Source: an uncultured bacterium (GTDB lineage Bacteria; Bacillota; Clostridia; Lachnospirales; Lachnospiraceae). From it: 64,000 nt of DNA. Location: positions 106,773 to 170,772 of the forward strand of contig CAMTMP010000003.1 in NCBI GenBank assembly GCA_947073545.1, read 5' to 3'. Positions 8,465 through 17,084 of the stretch are shown here, piece after piece. Position 1 is the stretch's first letter; each line of letters starts with the position of its first letter. The notes under the pieces are model-generated. The model worked only from the letters and a program-made list of their open reading frames with translations, was not told the origin of the DNA and searched no databases. Made by a program: the position numbers and the translations under genes.

Positions 8465-9610
8465 ATGAAATTTTTGTATGTGGCTCCGCGTTACCACACA
8501 AATCAGATGGATATTATGAAGGGTTTGACAGGGCTTGGGCACGAGGTGCGCTTTATCAGCCACTATGCGGCCGTGATCGAGGACTATTCCTGTGTGACGC
8601 CCATCGTGCTTGGGTATTCGCGGCTGTACAGGCTTATTGACTTTCTGTATGTGAAGGTGATTCACAGGAAAGATCCGACAGCCATTGTGTTCAAAATACA
8701 GCACGGTTTTCCGCCTCTTAGGAAACTCAAAAAACTGATCTGCGGATTTGAACCGGATCTGGTTATTTTGCGGGAGCGCTCCGTGTACTCCATGGCGGCC
8801 TACTATATTTGTAAGAAAAAGGGATATCCCTGCATTCTTTATAACCAAAATCCGCTCTGGTCGGAGCCTGCAAAGACGGACTTGCGGCACCGTCTGGTGG
8901 ACCGCATGACGCCGCCGCTTCGCATGACGCCTGTGATGGGGGAAAAGAAGCCGGGAATGACGGTGAAGGAGAACGATTATTTCGTGCCTTTTGTAGTGGA
9001 GCCTGGCAAGCCGCCGGAAAAGCGGACATATTTTGAGGGAGGCAGGGTACATATTCTCTGCATTGGCAAGTATGAAATCAGAAAACATCATCTGGAACTT
9101 CTGCGGGCGGTGGAGCAGCTTGGGGATAAGTATGAGATTCATCTGACGCTTGTGGGAGAAGCCACGAATCATTTTCAGAAGGCATACTGCGGGCAGGTAA
9201 AAAAGTTTGTGCAAGAGCACCGCATGGAAAATATGGTTACGGTGAAAACCAACGTGCCAAGGCGCGATATGGAGCGGGAATATCTGGCTGCGGATCTGTA
9301 TGTGATTCCGAGTACGCTGGAGATGGCGTCGGTATCGCAGCTTGAGGCCATGAGCTATTCCCTGCCTGTGATCTGCAGTGACAAAAATGGCACATCCTGC
9401 TATGTGGAGGACGGCGTTACGGGGTATCTGTTCCGGGACTGCGACGAGGCGGATCTGCTTCGCAGACTGGACGAAATGCTGTCGGACCGGGAGCGGATGC
9501 TCTCTATGGGAGCGGCGGGCTATGGCGCGGTGGTGGAAAAATATAATTTTAACAAGTATTTTGATACGATTATGGGAATGCGGGAACGGATTTGTGGGGG
9601 TGTAAAATGA
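8465..9610 (+). CDS. GT4 family glycosyltransferase
   Basis: 381 residues, soluble GT-B protein. It opens with MKFLYVAPRYHTNQMDIMKGL, and the C-terminal half shows the GT4 donor site: IGKYEIRKHHLELLRAV, then PSTLEMASVSQLEAMSYSLPVICSD containing the EX7E-type spacing. The acceptor and sugar cannot be read from sequence. GGAAGAGAAG directly precedes the ATG, and the gene starts 28 bases after the radical SAM gene, so the two are probably co-transcribed. Confidence 0.8.
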   Translation: MKFLYVAPRYHTNQMDIMKGLTGLGHEVRFISHYAAVIEDYSCVTPIVLGYSRLYRLIDFLYVKVIHRKDPTAIVFKIQHGFPPLRKLKKLICGFEPDLVILRERSVYSMAAYYICKKKGYPCILYNQNPLWSEPAKTDLRHRLVDRMTPPLRMTPVMGEKKPGMTVKENDYFVPFVVEPGKPPEKRTYFEGGRVHILCIGKYEIRKHHLELLRAVEQLGDKYEIHLTLVGEATNHFQKAYCGQVKKFVQEHRMENMVTVKTNVPRRDMEREYLAADLYVIPSTLEMASVSQLEAMSYSLPVICSDKNGTSCYVEDGVTGYLFRDCDEADLLRRLDEMLSDRERMLSMGAAGYGAVVEKYNFNKYFDTIMGMRERICGGVK

Positions 9611-9628
9611 AATGTCGAGGAAAGAGCA

Positions 9629-10616
9629 ATGATTCACGAGAAAATCTATATCTGGATAAAGAAAATATGGTATGCCACATATATTCGATTTAGGGACTGG
9701 CTTCACGACAGAAGATACAGGAAATATTGGGGCGAGCGCACCGCCCATAACGGCAGAGAACATGCGGACAAGACCTTTTTTATTGTCAGGCGGCGGGAAT
9801 CCTACACAGGACTTTTTTCCGATTTTATGATCTATGTGAACAAGACAAAGCAAGCGTTAGATGCCGGGTATGTGCCGGTCATTGATATGCAGACGTCGGA
9901 AAATATCTATTTGAGCGGCGAAGAAATCGGAAAAATAAACGCATGGGAGTATTACTTTAAACAGCCCTGCGGATATTCGTTAAAGGATATCAAAAAGGCA
10001 AAGAATGTGATATGGGGATCGGGATTTACGGGGAAATGTTTTCCTTACACCGATATCCCGTATCTGCTCAATGAAGTCGGCGACTTTGCCTGTTATCAGG
10101 ATATTGCCCGGAAGTATTTTAGGCTCAGTGAGGAAGCGTCGAACCGGGTCAATTCTTTTTATGAACGGGAAATGAAAGGCGAGAAGGTGCTTGGGGTGCT
10201 GTGCAGGGGGAACGGATTATACCGGAAATAAGCCTTTTGGGCATCCGATTCAGCCGGATCCGGAAAGCGTGTTTGAGAAAGCAGACGAGGTTTTAAAAAC
10301 GTTTCACTGTACGAAAATATTTTTGGGAACGGAAGATGCGGACATTTTTGTGCGTTTTAAAGAAAAGTACAGAGACCGCGTGATCACGAACCGCAGACAT
10401 TTCGTTCCCTATAACGGAGAGGCGTCGATAGGGAAATTAATTCAAAACAGTGTCACGGATTTAAAGGAAGAAGGCATGGAGTATCTGGTTACCATCGCGC
10501 TTCTTGCACGGTGCAACTGTTTTGTGGGAGGATGTACATCAGGAACAGTCGGTGTACTGTTGATGAATAACGAATTTGAATACAGATATGTTTTTGACTT
10601 GGGGCTGTATGCATGA
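9629..10616 (+). pseudogene. Frameshifted fucosyltransferase-like glycosyltransferase
   Basis: Two overlapping frames make one protein. 9629-10231 gives the N-terminal 200 residues and ends abruptly at VLCRGNGLYRK; the other frame, open from 10191, continues after the shift with TDYTGNKPFGHPIQPDPESVF to 10616. Removing one G from the run at 10206-10210 restores a continuous product reading LCRGTDYTGNKPFGHP. That aligns with HYRGTDFNKGYNNHP in the intact homologue at 30704-31762, a motif resembling the HxRGTD donor site of GT11/GT23/NodZ-type fucosyltransferases. The break therefore falls inside the catalytic motif. It may be a true mutation, programmed or slippage-rescued expression, or a base-calling error in a homopolymer. 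The ATG has GAGGAAAG upstream. Confidence 0.85.
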
Positions 10617-10628
10617 CAGGGAAACAGG

Positions 10629-11513
10629 ATGGGTATAAAAAGTAAAAAAAAGATAAAGGACGCTTTGGCGGCGGTTGTCTATTTTCTCTATGAAAAGGGC
10701 ATTCTGCACAATCGAATAGAGGTATGCAATATCGATCAGACGATAGATGAGCTTCTGCGCACCGAAAAAAGTATGGTGCGCTTTGGGGACGGGGAGATCG
10801 TGATGATAAAGGGCGGCGATCTGATGCTGCAGAAGGCCAGCCCGGAGATCGCGGAAGGACTTCGAAAGATTTTGGCTTATCCCGATGAGAAGCTGATGGT
10901 GACGATACCGGATATTTTTAGGACGCTGTCGGATCATCATAGCGCCAGCAGACAGTTTTGGAAGGATCACTTGCTCTTTTGCAGAAAAACGTATGAAAAA
11001 TACTGCGATCCCGCGCGGCGCTACTACAGTACTTTCGTTTCGCGCGGATATTATTACGCGAAGGACCGGAGCGGCTGCAGTGCACAATTTGCTAAAATAA
11101 GAAAAATATGGGAAAATAGAGATGTCGTTGTGGTGGAAGGAGAGAGAACACACAATGGCGTCGGCAATGATCTGCTTGATACGGCGCGAAGCATAGAGCG
11201 CATTATCTGTCCGCCCAGCGATGCTTACGGGGCGGTTCCCGCCATTCTGGACGCCTGTACGGCCTACGGTAAGGACAGGCTGTTTTTATTGTCGGTGGGA
11301 GTGGCGGCGAAGTTCCTTGCGGTGGAGCTGTTCCGGCAGGGATACCGCGTATTGGATATCGGGAATCTCGACATGGAGTATGAGTGGTTTGTGAGGCGTG
11401 CGCCCGGGAAGATAAAACTGGAGAAGCATGAATTTGTCAGTGAAGAGGCGAACCGTGAGGCGGGGTATACGGCATATTTGGAGCAGATAAAGGTAAGGGT
11501 GTATAATATGTGA
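10629..11513 (+). CDS. GT-D fold glycosyltransferase (DUF1792/SP_1767 type)
   Basis: 294 residues. RFGDGE at residues 51-56 is the DxE metal-binding signature of the GT-D fold, first defined in the streptococcal Fap1-glycosylating enzyme; VSRGYYYAKDR, VVVEGERTHNGVGNDL and PPSDAYGA are further family-like segments. Family members transfer a hexose from a nucleotide sugar. AGGGAAACAGG precedes the ATG and the gene begins 12 bases after the frameshifted fucosyltransferase. It ends nine bases before the second stem-loop repeat. Confidence 0.8.
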   Translation: MGIKSKKKIKDALAAVVYFLYEKGILHNRIEVCNIDQTIDELLRTEKSMVRFGDGEIVMIKGGDLMLQKASPEIAEGLRKILAYPDEKLMVTIPDIFRTLSDHHSASRQFWKDHLLFCRKTYEKYCDPARRYYSTFVSRGYYYAKDRSGCSAQFAKIRKIWENRDVVVVEGERTHNGVGNDLLDTARSIERIICPPSDAYGAVPAILDACTAYGKDRLFLLSVGVAAKFLAVELFRQGYRVLDIGNLDMEYEWFVRRAPGKIKLEKHEFVSEEANREAGYTAYLEQIKVRVYNM

Positions 11514-11521
11514 AATGCGGA

Positions 11522-11676
11522 CGCCCGGATGGACGGTAATATCTCCGTCGCCGCGCTTTCGCTCCGCAAAATACATAGCGGACACTAAGCTCGTCGAGCT
11601 GCATAGCATCTCGATACCTCGCTAAGTGCCGATGTATTTTGAGGGGCTCCTTGAGAAATTAGCATCCACCCGGGCT
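11522..11676. repeat. Long stem-loop repeat element, copy 2 (155 bp)
   Basis: Same architecture as copy 1 at 7110-7250, including the conserved one-sided bulge CGTCGCCGCGCTTTCG and the end segment GGGGCTCCTTGAGAAATTA. The apical part is about 14 bases longer here (extra TCGAGCTGCATAGCATCTCGA, itself a small hairpin). The outer arms are less perfect than in copy 1. The inner stem is better: AAAATACAT pairs exactly with ATGTATTTT, where copy 1 has AAAATGCAT and ATGCCTTTT. Like copy 1, it follows the stop of a glycosyltransferase gene and precedes the next gene by about 50 bases. Confidence 0.85.
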
Positions 11677-11724
11677 GTGCATCGGCAAATTTACGCATAA
11701 TAAGATGAGGTAAAAGCTGGGGAT

Positions 11725-12315
11725 ATGATAGACAGTAGGGAAACATATCGACAATATATCATACAGGATCGGCTGGCTCTGGGGCGGCGGCAGGATGCAC
11801 GTCCCAAGTTGTTCGGGGATGAGATCTGGAAGTTCGAGATACTGCTCCGGAAGGTGGAGTTTGACCTGAACTGCCGTCGTGGGGCGGTAGGAAAACTGAT
11901 CGGGAAATGGCACAAAATACGGTTTCACCGTCTGAGCGTGCGCCTTGGGTTTACGATTCCGCCGAACGTGTTTGGGCCGGGGCTTTCCATACCGCATTAC
12001 GGGACGATTGTGGTACATGGGAATGTGCGTGCGGGAAAAAACTGCCGCTTGCAGGAGGGCGTGACCATCGGTGCGACGAACGGGAGCCACAAGGCGGCCG
12101 TAATCGGGGATAACTGTTATTTCGGGAGCGGCGCGAAGGTGATTGGTGAGGTTCGAATAGCGGATGATGTGGCTGTGGGGGCGAATGCTGTGGTGACGAA
12201 GGATATTGTGGAATCAGGCACTACTTGGGCGGGCGCTCCGGTTAGAAAGATAAGCGACAGGGATTCTCACAGCAATCTGTGCAGCACATTATTTCGAGAA
12301 GAGGTTGGAAAGTGA
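11725..12315 (+). CDS. Hexapeptide-repeat (LbH) acetyltransferase, CysE/WbbJ-like
   Basis: 196 residues. The N-terminal half is helical; from residue ~85 a left-handed beta-helix pattern appears with repeated [LIV]-G-x4 turns: IPPNVFGPGLSIPHYGTIVV, IGDNCYFGSGAKVIGEVRIADDVAVGANAVVTKDI. The H in IPHYGTIVVHGN matches the catalytic His of serine O-acetyltransferases. In a glycan locus such proteins usually O- or N-acetylate a sugar or lipid-linked intermediate using acetyl-CoA; serine acetylation cannot be excluded. GCTGGGGAT lies just upstream of the ATG. Confidence 0.8.
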   Translation: MIDSRETYRQYIIQDRLALGRRQDARPKLFGDEIWKFEILLRKVEFDLNCRRGAVGKLIGKWHKIRFHRLSVRLGFTIPPNVFGPGLSIPHYGTIVVHGNVRAGKNCRLQEGVTIGATNGSHKAAVIGDNCYFGSGAKVIGEVRIADDVAVGANAVVTKDIVESGTTWAGAPVRKISDRDSHSNLCSTLFREEVGK

Positions 12316-12364
12316 GACGAAGAGGGCATGATGATTGTGCCGTGACAAAGGAGTAAGCTGATTT

Positions 12365-14179
12365 ATGGGCAAAGAGAACAGTAATGCAAGAGCCGGAATG
12401 CTCAAAAAACTGGGATACATTTTTGATAAGAGAGATAAGTGGAAGATAGCGGCGCTCCTTTTTGCGATAGTGATAGGCAGCTTCCTTGAGCTTCTCGGCG
12501 TCACGATATTTATGCCGTTTATCAATATTATTGAGCATCCCGGGACTATTCAGACGGAATGGTATTTGAAGCTGGTGTATGACCGTTTCCATTTTCGGTC
12601 GGCGCAAGGGTTTCTGATCGGTGTGTCCGTTTGCATCATCGTGATTTATATTGTGAAGAATATTTATCTGATTGTTGAAAAAAGCTATATTTATCGGTTT
12701 TCTTACAATATGCAGATGAAACTTTCCACGCGGCTTCTGGATACCTATATGAAAGAGCCGTATACCTTTCATCTGAATAAGAATATCGCCACTCTGCAGA
12801 GAAGCCTGCAGGAGGACACTTCCAAATTCATGCAGGTTGTCCTGTATTCGCTTGAACTGGTAGCGGAGCTGGCGGTCTGTTTTGTGATGATGGTGTATCT
12901 CCTCACTGTCAGCAAGTCCATCACGATTATTGTGCTGGGGCTGCTGGTGCTGTGTGTGGGATCATTCTTACTTTTTACGAAAAAATACAGCCGCAGGCTG
13001 GGGCTGGAAAACCAGGGTTATCAAGGGAAGATTTACCAGTGGATGAATCAGGCTCTCGGCGGGATCAAGGAAATTAAGATTTTGGAGAGAGAGAGCTTCT
13101 TTACGGATGAATATTATCAATATTATGAGAAATTTGCCAGAGGACTGCGGATTGCCAGAACGATTTCCATTATTCCGAAATATGTGGTGGAGGCGGTGGC
13201 GATCTCGGGACTTTTGGTGGCGATTATTGTGAAACTGCTTTTCGGGGAGGCGGATATGGTGTATTATGTCCCGCAGTTAACCGTATTTGCCGTGGCTGCA
13301 TTCAGGTTGATGCCGAGTGTGGGAAGGATCAACGAACATGCCACAAACACGCTCTACGCGCTCCCCTCCGTGGATCTGGTTTATCATGACCTGACGGAGA
13401 TTGCGGACTACGTGGCAAAACAGGATCATGAGGTGAGAGAGGACTGGAATTTGCAAAAGGGGATAGAAGTACGGCACGTGACTTACTCTTATCCCGATAC
13501 GGACGAGCCGGTGATCGACGACGCCAGTCTTTTTATCGAGAAGGGTAAGACAGTAGCCTTTATCGGCGCTTCCGGTGCGGGCAAGACGACTATGGTGGAT
13601 GTGATTCTGGGCCTGCTCACGCCGCAGAAGGGTGCGGTTATGGCTGATCAGATTAACGTGCATGAAAAGCCAAAGACCTTCCACGCGCAGGTAGGGTATA
13701 TTCCGCAGGTGATTTATCTGTCGGACGATTCGATCCGCAATAACATAGCCTTTGGCGTGAAGGAGAAGGATATCGACGAACAGGCGGTGCGCCGGGCGAT
13801 GGAAAAGGCGCAGCTCACGGAATTTATTGACAGCCTGCCTTACGGGCTGGATACGATTGTAGGCGACAGGGGCGTCAGATTATCCGGCGGGCAGAGACAG
13901 CGTATCGGCATTGCAAGGGCGCTCTACCACGATCCGGAAATTCTGGTGCTGGATGAGGCGACCTCCGCGTTAGACAACGAGACGGAGGCGGCGGTCATGG
14001 AGGCCATCGAGCATCTGCAGGGCATAAAAACCATGATTATCATTGCCCACAGGCTGACTACGATCCGCAGCGTGGATCTGATCTACGAGGTAGGGGAAGG
14101 CAAGGTGACACAGCGGAGCAAGGCTGAGGTATTTGCGCAGTCAAATACCTCGCAGCAAGCTGCGGAGCATCAGACTTGA
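12365..14179 (+). CDS. ABC transporter, fused permease-ATPase (PglK/MsbA-like lipid-linked glycan flippase)
   Basis: 604 residues. The N-terminal ~330 residues hold six membrane helices. The nucleotide-binding domain has Walker A GASGAGKTT (~400), signature LSGGQRQ (~505), Walker B ILVLDEATSALD (~526) and the H-loop AHRLTT. The single-gene half-transporter form and the locus suggest export or flipping of undecaprenyl-PP-linked oligosaccharide, as for Campylobacter PglK. A second such transporter is at 35421-37223. The 3' end overlaps a palindromic element (14141-14206), which encodes the last residues (SNTSQQAAEHQT). AAAGGAG lies 10 bases before the ATG. Confidence 0.85.
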   Translation: MGKENSNARAGMLKKLGYIFDKRDKWKIAALLFAIVIGSFLELLGVTIFMPFINIIEHPGTIQTEWYLKLVYDRFHFRSAQGFLIGVSVCIIVIYIVKNIYLIVEKSYIYRFSYNMQMKLSTRLLDTYMKEPYTFHLNKNIATLQRSLQEDTSKFMQVVLYSLELVAELAVCFVMMVYLLTVSKSITIIVLGLLVLCVGSFLLFTKKYSRRLGLENQGYQGKIYQWMNQALGGIKEIKILERESFFTDEYYQYYEKFARGLRIARTISIIPKYVVEAVAISGLLVAIIVKLLFGEADMVYYVPQLTVFAVAAFRLMPSVGRINEHATNTLYALPSVDLVYHDLTEIADYVAKQDHEVREDWNLQKGIEVRHVTYSYPDTDEPVIDDASLFIEKGKTVAFIGASGAGKTTMVDVILGLLTPQKGAVMADQINVHEKPKTFHAQVGYIPQVIYLSDDSIRNNIAFGVKEKDIDEQAVRRAMEKAQLTEFIDSLPYGLDTIVGDRGVRLSGGQRQRIGIARALYHDPEILVLDEATSALDNETEAAVMEAIEHLQGIKTMIIIAHRLTTIRSVDLIYEVGEGKVTQRSKAEVFAQSNTSQQAAEHQT

Positions 14180-14272
14180 TACGCAATAGAGCTGCGGGGT
14201 ATTTGATCCTCGCGGCAGTCGCCAAATATCCGGGCAGGCGTGGCTGTCCGGCTCGCTGTCCGCGGGAATCAA
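14141..14272. repeat. Paired inverted repeats overlapping the ABC gene stop
   Basis: Two adjacent hairpins. TCAAATACCTCGCAGC at 14141-14156 pairs with GCTGCGGGGTATTTGA at 14191-14206 (16 bp, one G-T wobble). TTGATCCTCGCGG at 14203-14215 pairs with CCGCGGGAATCAA at 14260-14272 (two changes). CTCGCAGC-AA-GCTGCGGAG at 14150-14168 can also fold on itself, so alternative structures exist. There is no U-run after either stem, so this is not a classical terminator. It fills most of the 106-base gap before the next gene and may be a dispersed palindrome that inserted at the gene end. Confidence 0.65.
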
Positions 14273-14285
14273 AACGGAGATGGGT

Positions 14286-15908
14286 ATGTCGGGAAAAGAA
14301 AAAAAACCGCAACTGAATACAATACAAAAAAACCGGTTATTCTACGGATCTTTGGTGCTGCTTGCTCTGTTTGTATTTTTGTTTGTCGGTTCAAGAGAGC
14401 CGGTTTTGTTTGACGACAGCGGTTCTTACATGAGGGTGGACTGTTTCGAGGGGGTCATGCCGCTTTATCCTTTGTTTCTCTTTTTGAACCAGTGTTTGTT
14501 CGGTACGGAGAAATATCTGGAATTTGTCATTGTAGAGCAGGCTCTTTTTTCTGGTATCTGCGTCATCCTCTTTGTGAGGGAGATTAAAAGCAAGTTCTTT
14601 CTGGGGTATAGGGAAGGGTATTTTTTGTTCCTTCTGACGCTGTTTCCGTTTACGACGGAACTGCCGCAGGCCATGATGACGCAGGCGATTCTGACGGAGG
14701 GGCTGGCATACGGCGCTTTTTATCTGCTGATGCTGTTTTTGCTGCGCTATGTATGGGAAAAGCGGAACCGGTGGATTATCGTTTCCTATTTGATGGTATT
14801 TCTGCTGACGATACTTCGCTCCCAGCTCCAGATTTTGTTTGGCGTCTGCGGTGTCGTATTTGCATATGTAATGTGGAAAAAGGCCGATTCGGGAATCAAG
14901 CGTCTGGCAGGGGGCTTGATCGGTTTTGCGGGCTGTATACTGATCAGTCTGTCGGGCATCTGGATAGGCGCCCGGACGGCGGCGGGATACCATGACGTGA
15001 TCAAAAATAATATACGGGTTAACATGTTCATTATGAAAGTGCAGGACCCGGAATATTATGAAGAATTTAGTGTGACGGATGACGGCGGAAACCGGGACGT
15101 AGACGAAATAGGGGCGGCCATACAGGAAAGGCAAGAGGAAAAGAAAGCGAAAGAGCGCCCTGTCAATACAAGTCAGTATACGTCGCTTATCCTGTCAAGG
15201 GCGATGTATGAGGCGGATGCAGGGGACATATGGCTTTTTGAGGACGAGATGCTGCAAGGCCTGTATGAGGCTTTCTACGAGGCGGTAGATAAGGAGCAGC
15301 AAAGATATGCCTATGAACAGAAAGGACTTTGGATCTGGAAGGATATTGTCGGCGGGATCGGACGGACAGGTAAGACATGTCTGTCTGCGGGGGTGCCGTA
15401 TTTGCGGGAGCATTATCCGGAGATTTATGAGAGTGACGAATTTAACACGGTCTGGAATCACAGCCTTCAGACAATAGGGATAGAGCTGCTAAAGGCCCAT
15501 TTTGGGCGGTTTCTCTACCACACGTTTATGCTGCTGCCGCAGGCATTTATCTGCACCGTCTTTTTTCAGATCGCGCCGATATACCTTCTGTGTCATTTGG
15601 TGGCACTCTTTCTCTATCTGTCGGCGCTGGCTTTGATGATATGGGGATATATGGACAGAAAGGTTTCAGAGAGCAGCGCGGAGTTTATGGCCCTTGTTCT
15701 GGGAACCAATCTGGTGCTGGTGCTTGTCACGTCTCTGGTGTTTTTCGGGCAGCAGCGGTATCTGGTATACGCGTTCGGCATGTTCTATATCGCCTATTAT
15801 GTACTTTTGCGGAAACTGTGGAATCTCTATATCCGCGGCAGGCTGTCAGAACTATGGAAGAGGCGCAGCGCTTTTGGGAAGGCGCTGCAAAAGAAAAAGG
15901 ACAGATAA
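14286..15908 (+). CDS. GT-C-like integral membrane glycosyltransferase
   Basis: 541 residues with about ten hydrophobic segments, a short basic N-terminus and a basic C-terminal tail. The first extracellular loop contains FDDSGSYMRVD; acidic residues at this place are typical of GT-C enzymes using polyprenyl-phosphate sugars. A soluble region of ~140 residues (about 245-385) lies between membrane blocks and is probably extracytoplasmic. I chose ATG 14286 because CGGAG at 14275-14279 gives normal spacing; ATG 14280 would abut it. The next genes encode a dolichyl-phosphate-sugar-synthase-like GT2 and a DUF2304 protein, which would supply the lipid-linked donor to such an enzyme. Confidence 0.65.
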   Translation: MSGKEKKPQLNTIQKNRLFYGSLVLLALFVFLFVGSREPVLFDDSGSYMRVDCFEGVMPLYPLFLFLNQCLFGTEKYLEFVIVEQALFSGICVILFVREIKSKFFLGYREGYFLFLLTLFPFTTELPQAMMTQAILTEGLAYGAFYLLMLFLLRYVWEKRNRWIIVSYLMVFLLTILRSQLQILFGVCGVVFAYVMWKKADSGIKRLAGGLIGFAGCILISLSGIWIGARTAAGYHDVIKNNIRVNMFIMKVQDPEYYEEFSVTDDGGNRDVDEIGAAIQERQEEKKAKERPVNTSQYTSLILSRAMYEADAGDIWLFEDEMLQGLYEAFYEAVDKEQQRYAYEQKGLWIWKDIVGGIGRTGKTCLSAGVPYLREHYPEIYESDEFNTVWNHSLQTIGIELLKAHFGRFLYHTFMLLPQAFICTVFFQIAPIYLLCHLVALFLYLSALALMIWGYMDRKVSESSAEFMALVLGTNLVLVLVTSLVFFGQQRYLVYAFGMFYIAYYVLLRKLWNLYIRGRLSELWKRRSAFGKALQKKKDR

Positions 15909-15923
15909 GGAATCATATGTGAA

Positions 15924-16688
15924 ATGGATAGAAAGCGGGAGAAAAATCGAAAAGTTTTAGTGATCATACCGGCCTTTAACGAGGCGGAAAATATCGTACA
16001 TGTGGTAAAGCATATGATGGAGGCAGCGCCACAGTACGATTATCTGGTAATCAACGACGGGTCCACCGACAACACGCTCGACCTGTGCCGGGAGGAGAAT
16101 TTTCACTATCTGGATCTTTCCATCAATATGGGAATCGGCGGCGCGGTGCAGGCGGGGTATGTCTATGCACGCAAATATGATTATGACATTGCCGTACAGA
16201 TGGATGGGGACGGACAGCACGATATCGCGTATCTGGACAGGCTTCTGGAACCGATTATCAGCAGGGAGGCCGATGTGGTGATCGGTTCCCGTTTTCTGGA
16301 AAAGGAAGGGTTCCAGTCTTCGGCAAGCCGCAGGATGGGCATCAATATCCTGAGCGCATTGATCTGGCTGACGACCGGGAAGCGTATCATGGATGTGACC
16401 AGCGGCTACCGTGCGGTGAACAAAATGTTTATCCGGATTTACAGTGATGACTATCCGATGGATTATCCGGAGCCGGAGGCTATTGTGGCTGCGATCATGC
16501 ATCTGGGAAGGGTGAAAGAGGTGCCGGTGCAGATGCGGGCAAGGGAAGGCGGAACCAGCTCCATCACCTTCAAAAAATCCATTTATTATATGATTAAGGT
16601 CACTCTGGCGATACTGATCTGCAGGATGGGGTATGGGATACGCAGAGGCAGGCGGGAGGATCTTCAGATTACGCCGGGGAAGGAGTAA
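15924..16688 (+). CDS. GT2 polyprenyl-phosphate sugar synthase-like glycosyltransferase
   Basis: 254 residues, GT-A fold. VLVIIPAFNEAENIV opens the domain; VINDGSTDNT is the nucleotide-binding DGS motif and MDGDGQHD the DxD metal site. QxxRxGG-like QMRAREGGTSSI and the length match DPM1-like synthases that load mannose or glucose on undecaprenyl phosphate. There is one weak hydrophobic stretch near the C-terminus (YMIKVTLAILIC). The gene is six bases from the downstream DUF2304 gene, a pairing often seen for this subfamily. Likely cytoplasmic-face donor supply for the neighbouring GT-C protein (inference). Confidence 0.85.
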   Translation: MDRKREKNRKVLVIIPAFNEAENIVHVVKHMMEAAPQYDYLVINDGSTDNTLDLCREENFHYLDLSINMGIGGAVQAGYVYARKYDYDIAVQMDGDGQHDIAYLDRLLEPIISREADVVIGSRFLEKEGFQSSASRRMGINILSALIWLTTGKRIMDVTSGYRAVNKMFIRIYSDDYPMDYPEPEAIVAAIMHLGRVKEVPVQMRAREGGTSSITFKKSIYYMIKVTLAILICRMGYGIRRGRREDLQITPGKE

Positions 16689-16693
16689 GGAAT

Positions 16694-17071
16694 ATGATAC
16701 CTGCTACACTGAGATTGACGTTGATTGTTGCAGTGGTCTGCTATTTTGTGGTGATTCTCTATTTTTTAAAGCAGAAGGCGCTCAATTTGAAATATACGCT
16801 GCTGTGGCTGGTGGCCGGTCTGGTTATGGGTATTCTGGTTGTTGTGCCGGAGCTTCTTGTGAAGATTATTCATATATTCGGCATTCAAGATAATATGAAC
16901 GGCCTGTTCCTGTTTGCAATCGGATTTATAATCATGATTTTGCTGTCCCTGACATCGATTGCGTCAAGACAGAACCGTAAACTGAGGACTTTGACACAGG
17001 AACTTGCCATTTTGGAGAAGCGGGTGCGTGAACTGGAAGGACAGGACACAAAGCTGTCCGGGCAGGAATAA
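16694..17071 (+). CDS. DUF2304 membrane protein
   Basis: 125 residues: three hydrophobic segments (about 5-25, 34-55, 67-90) followed by a charged coiled-coil-like tail (LRTLTQELAILEKRVRELEGQ). This is the DUF2304 arrangement, a small protein nearly always encoded next to a GT2 polyprenyl-phosphate glycosyltransferase. It is thought to assist that enzyme at the membrane, but no activity is established. AAGGAGTAAGGAAT covers the upstream gene stop and serves as ribosome site, suggesting coupled translation. Confidence 0.85.
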   Translation: MIPATLRLTLIVAVVCYFVVILYFLKQKALNLKYTLLWLVAGLVMGILVVVPELLVKIIHIFGIQDNMNGLFLFAIGFIIMILLSLTSIASRQNRKLRTLTQELAILEKRVRELEGQDTKLSGQE

Positions 17072-17084
17072 ACCGTAAGGAGCT

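Noticed and set aside
8429..9853. 474-residue open frame on the - strand opposite a GT4 gene
   Set aside because: It is antisense to well-supported GT4 coding sequence, has an Arg/His/Pro-rich composition with no family motifs, and no ribosome site.
10206..10210. G5 tract as a classical slipped-strand phase-variation tract
   Set aside because: Five Gs is too short for the usual contingency tracts (eight or more), so only a frameshift is claimed.
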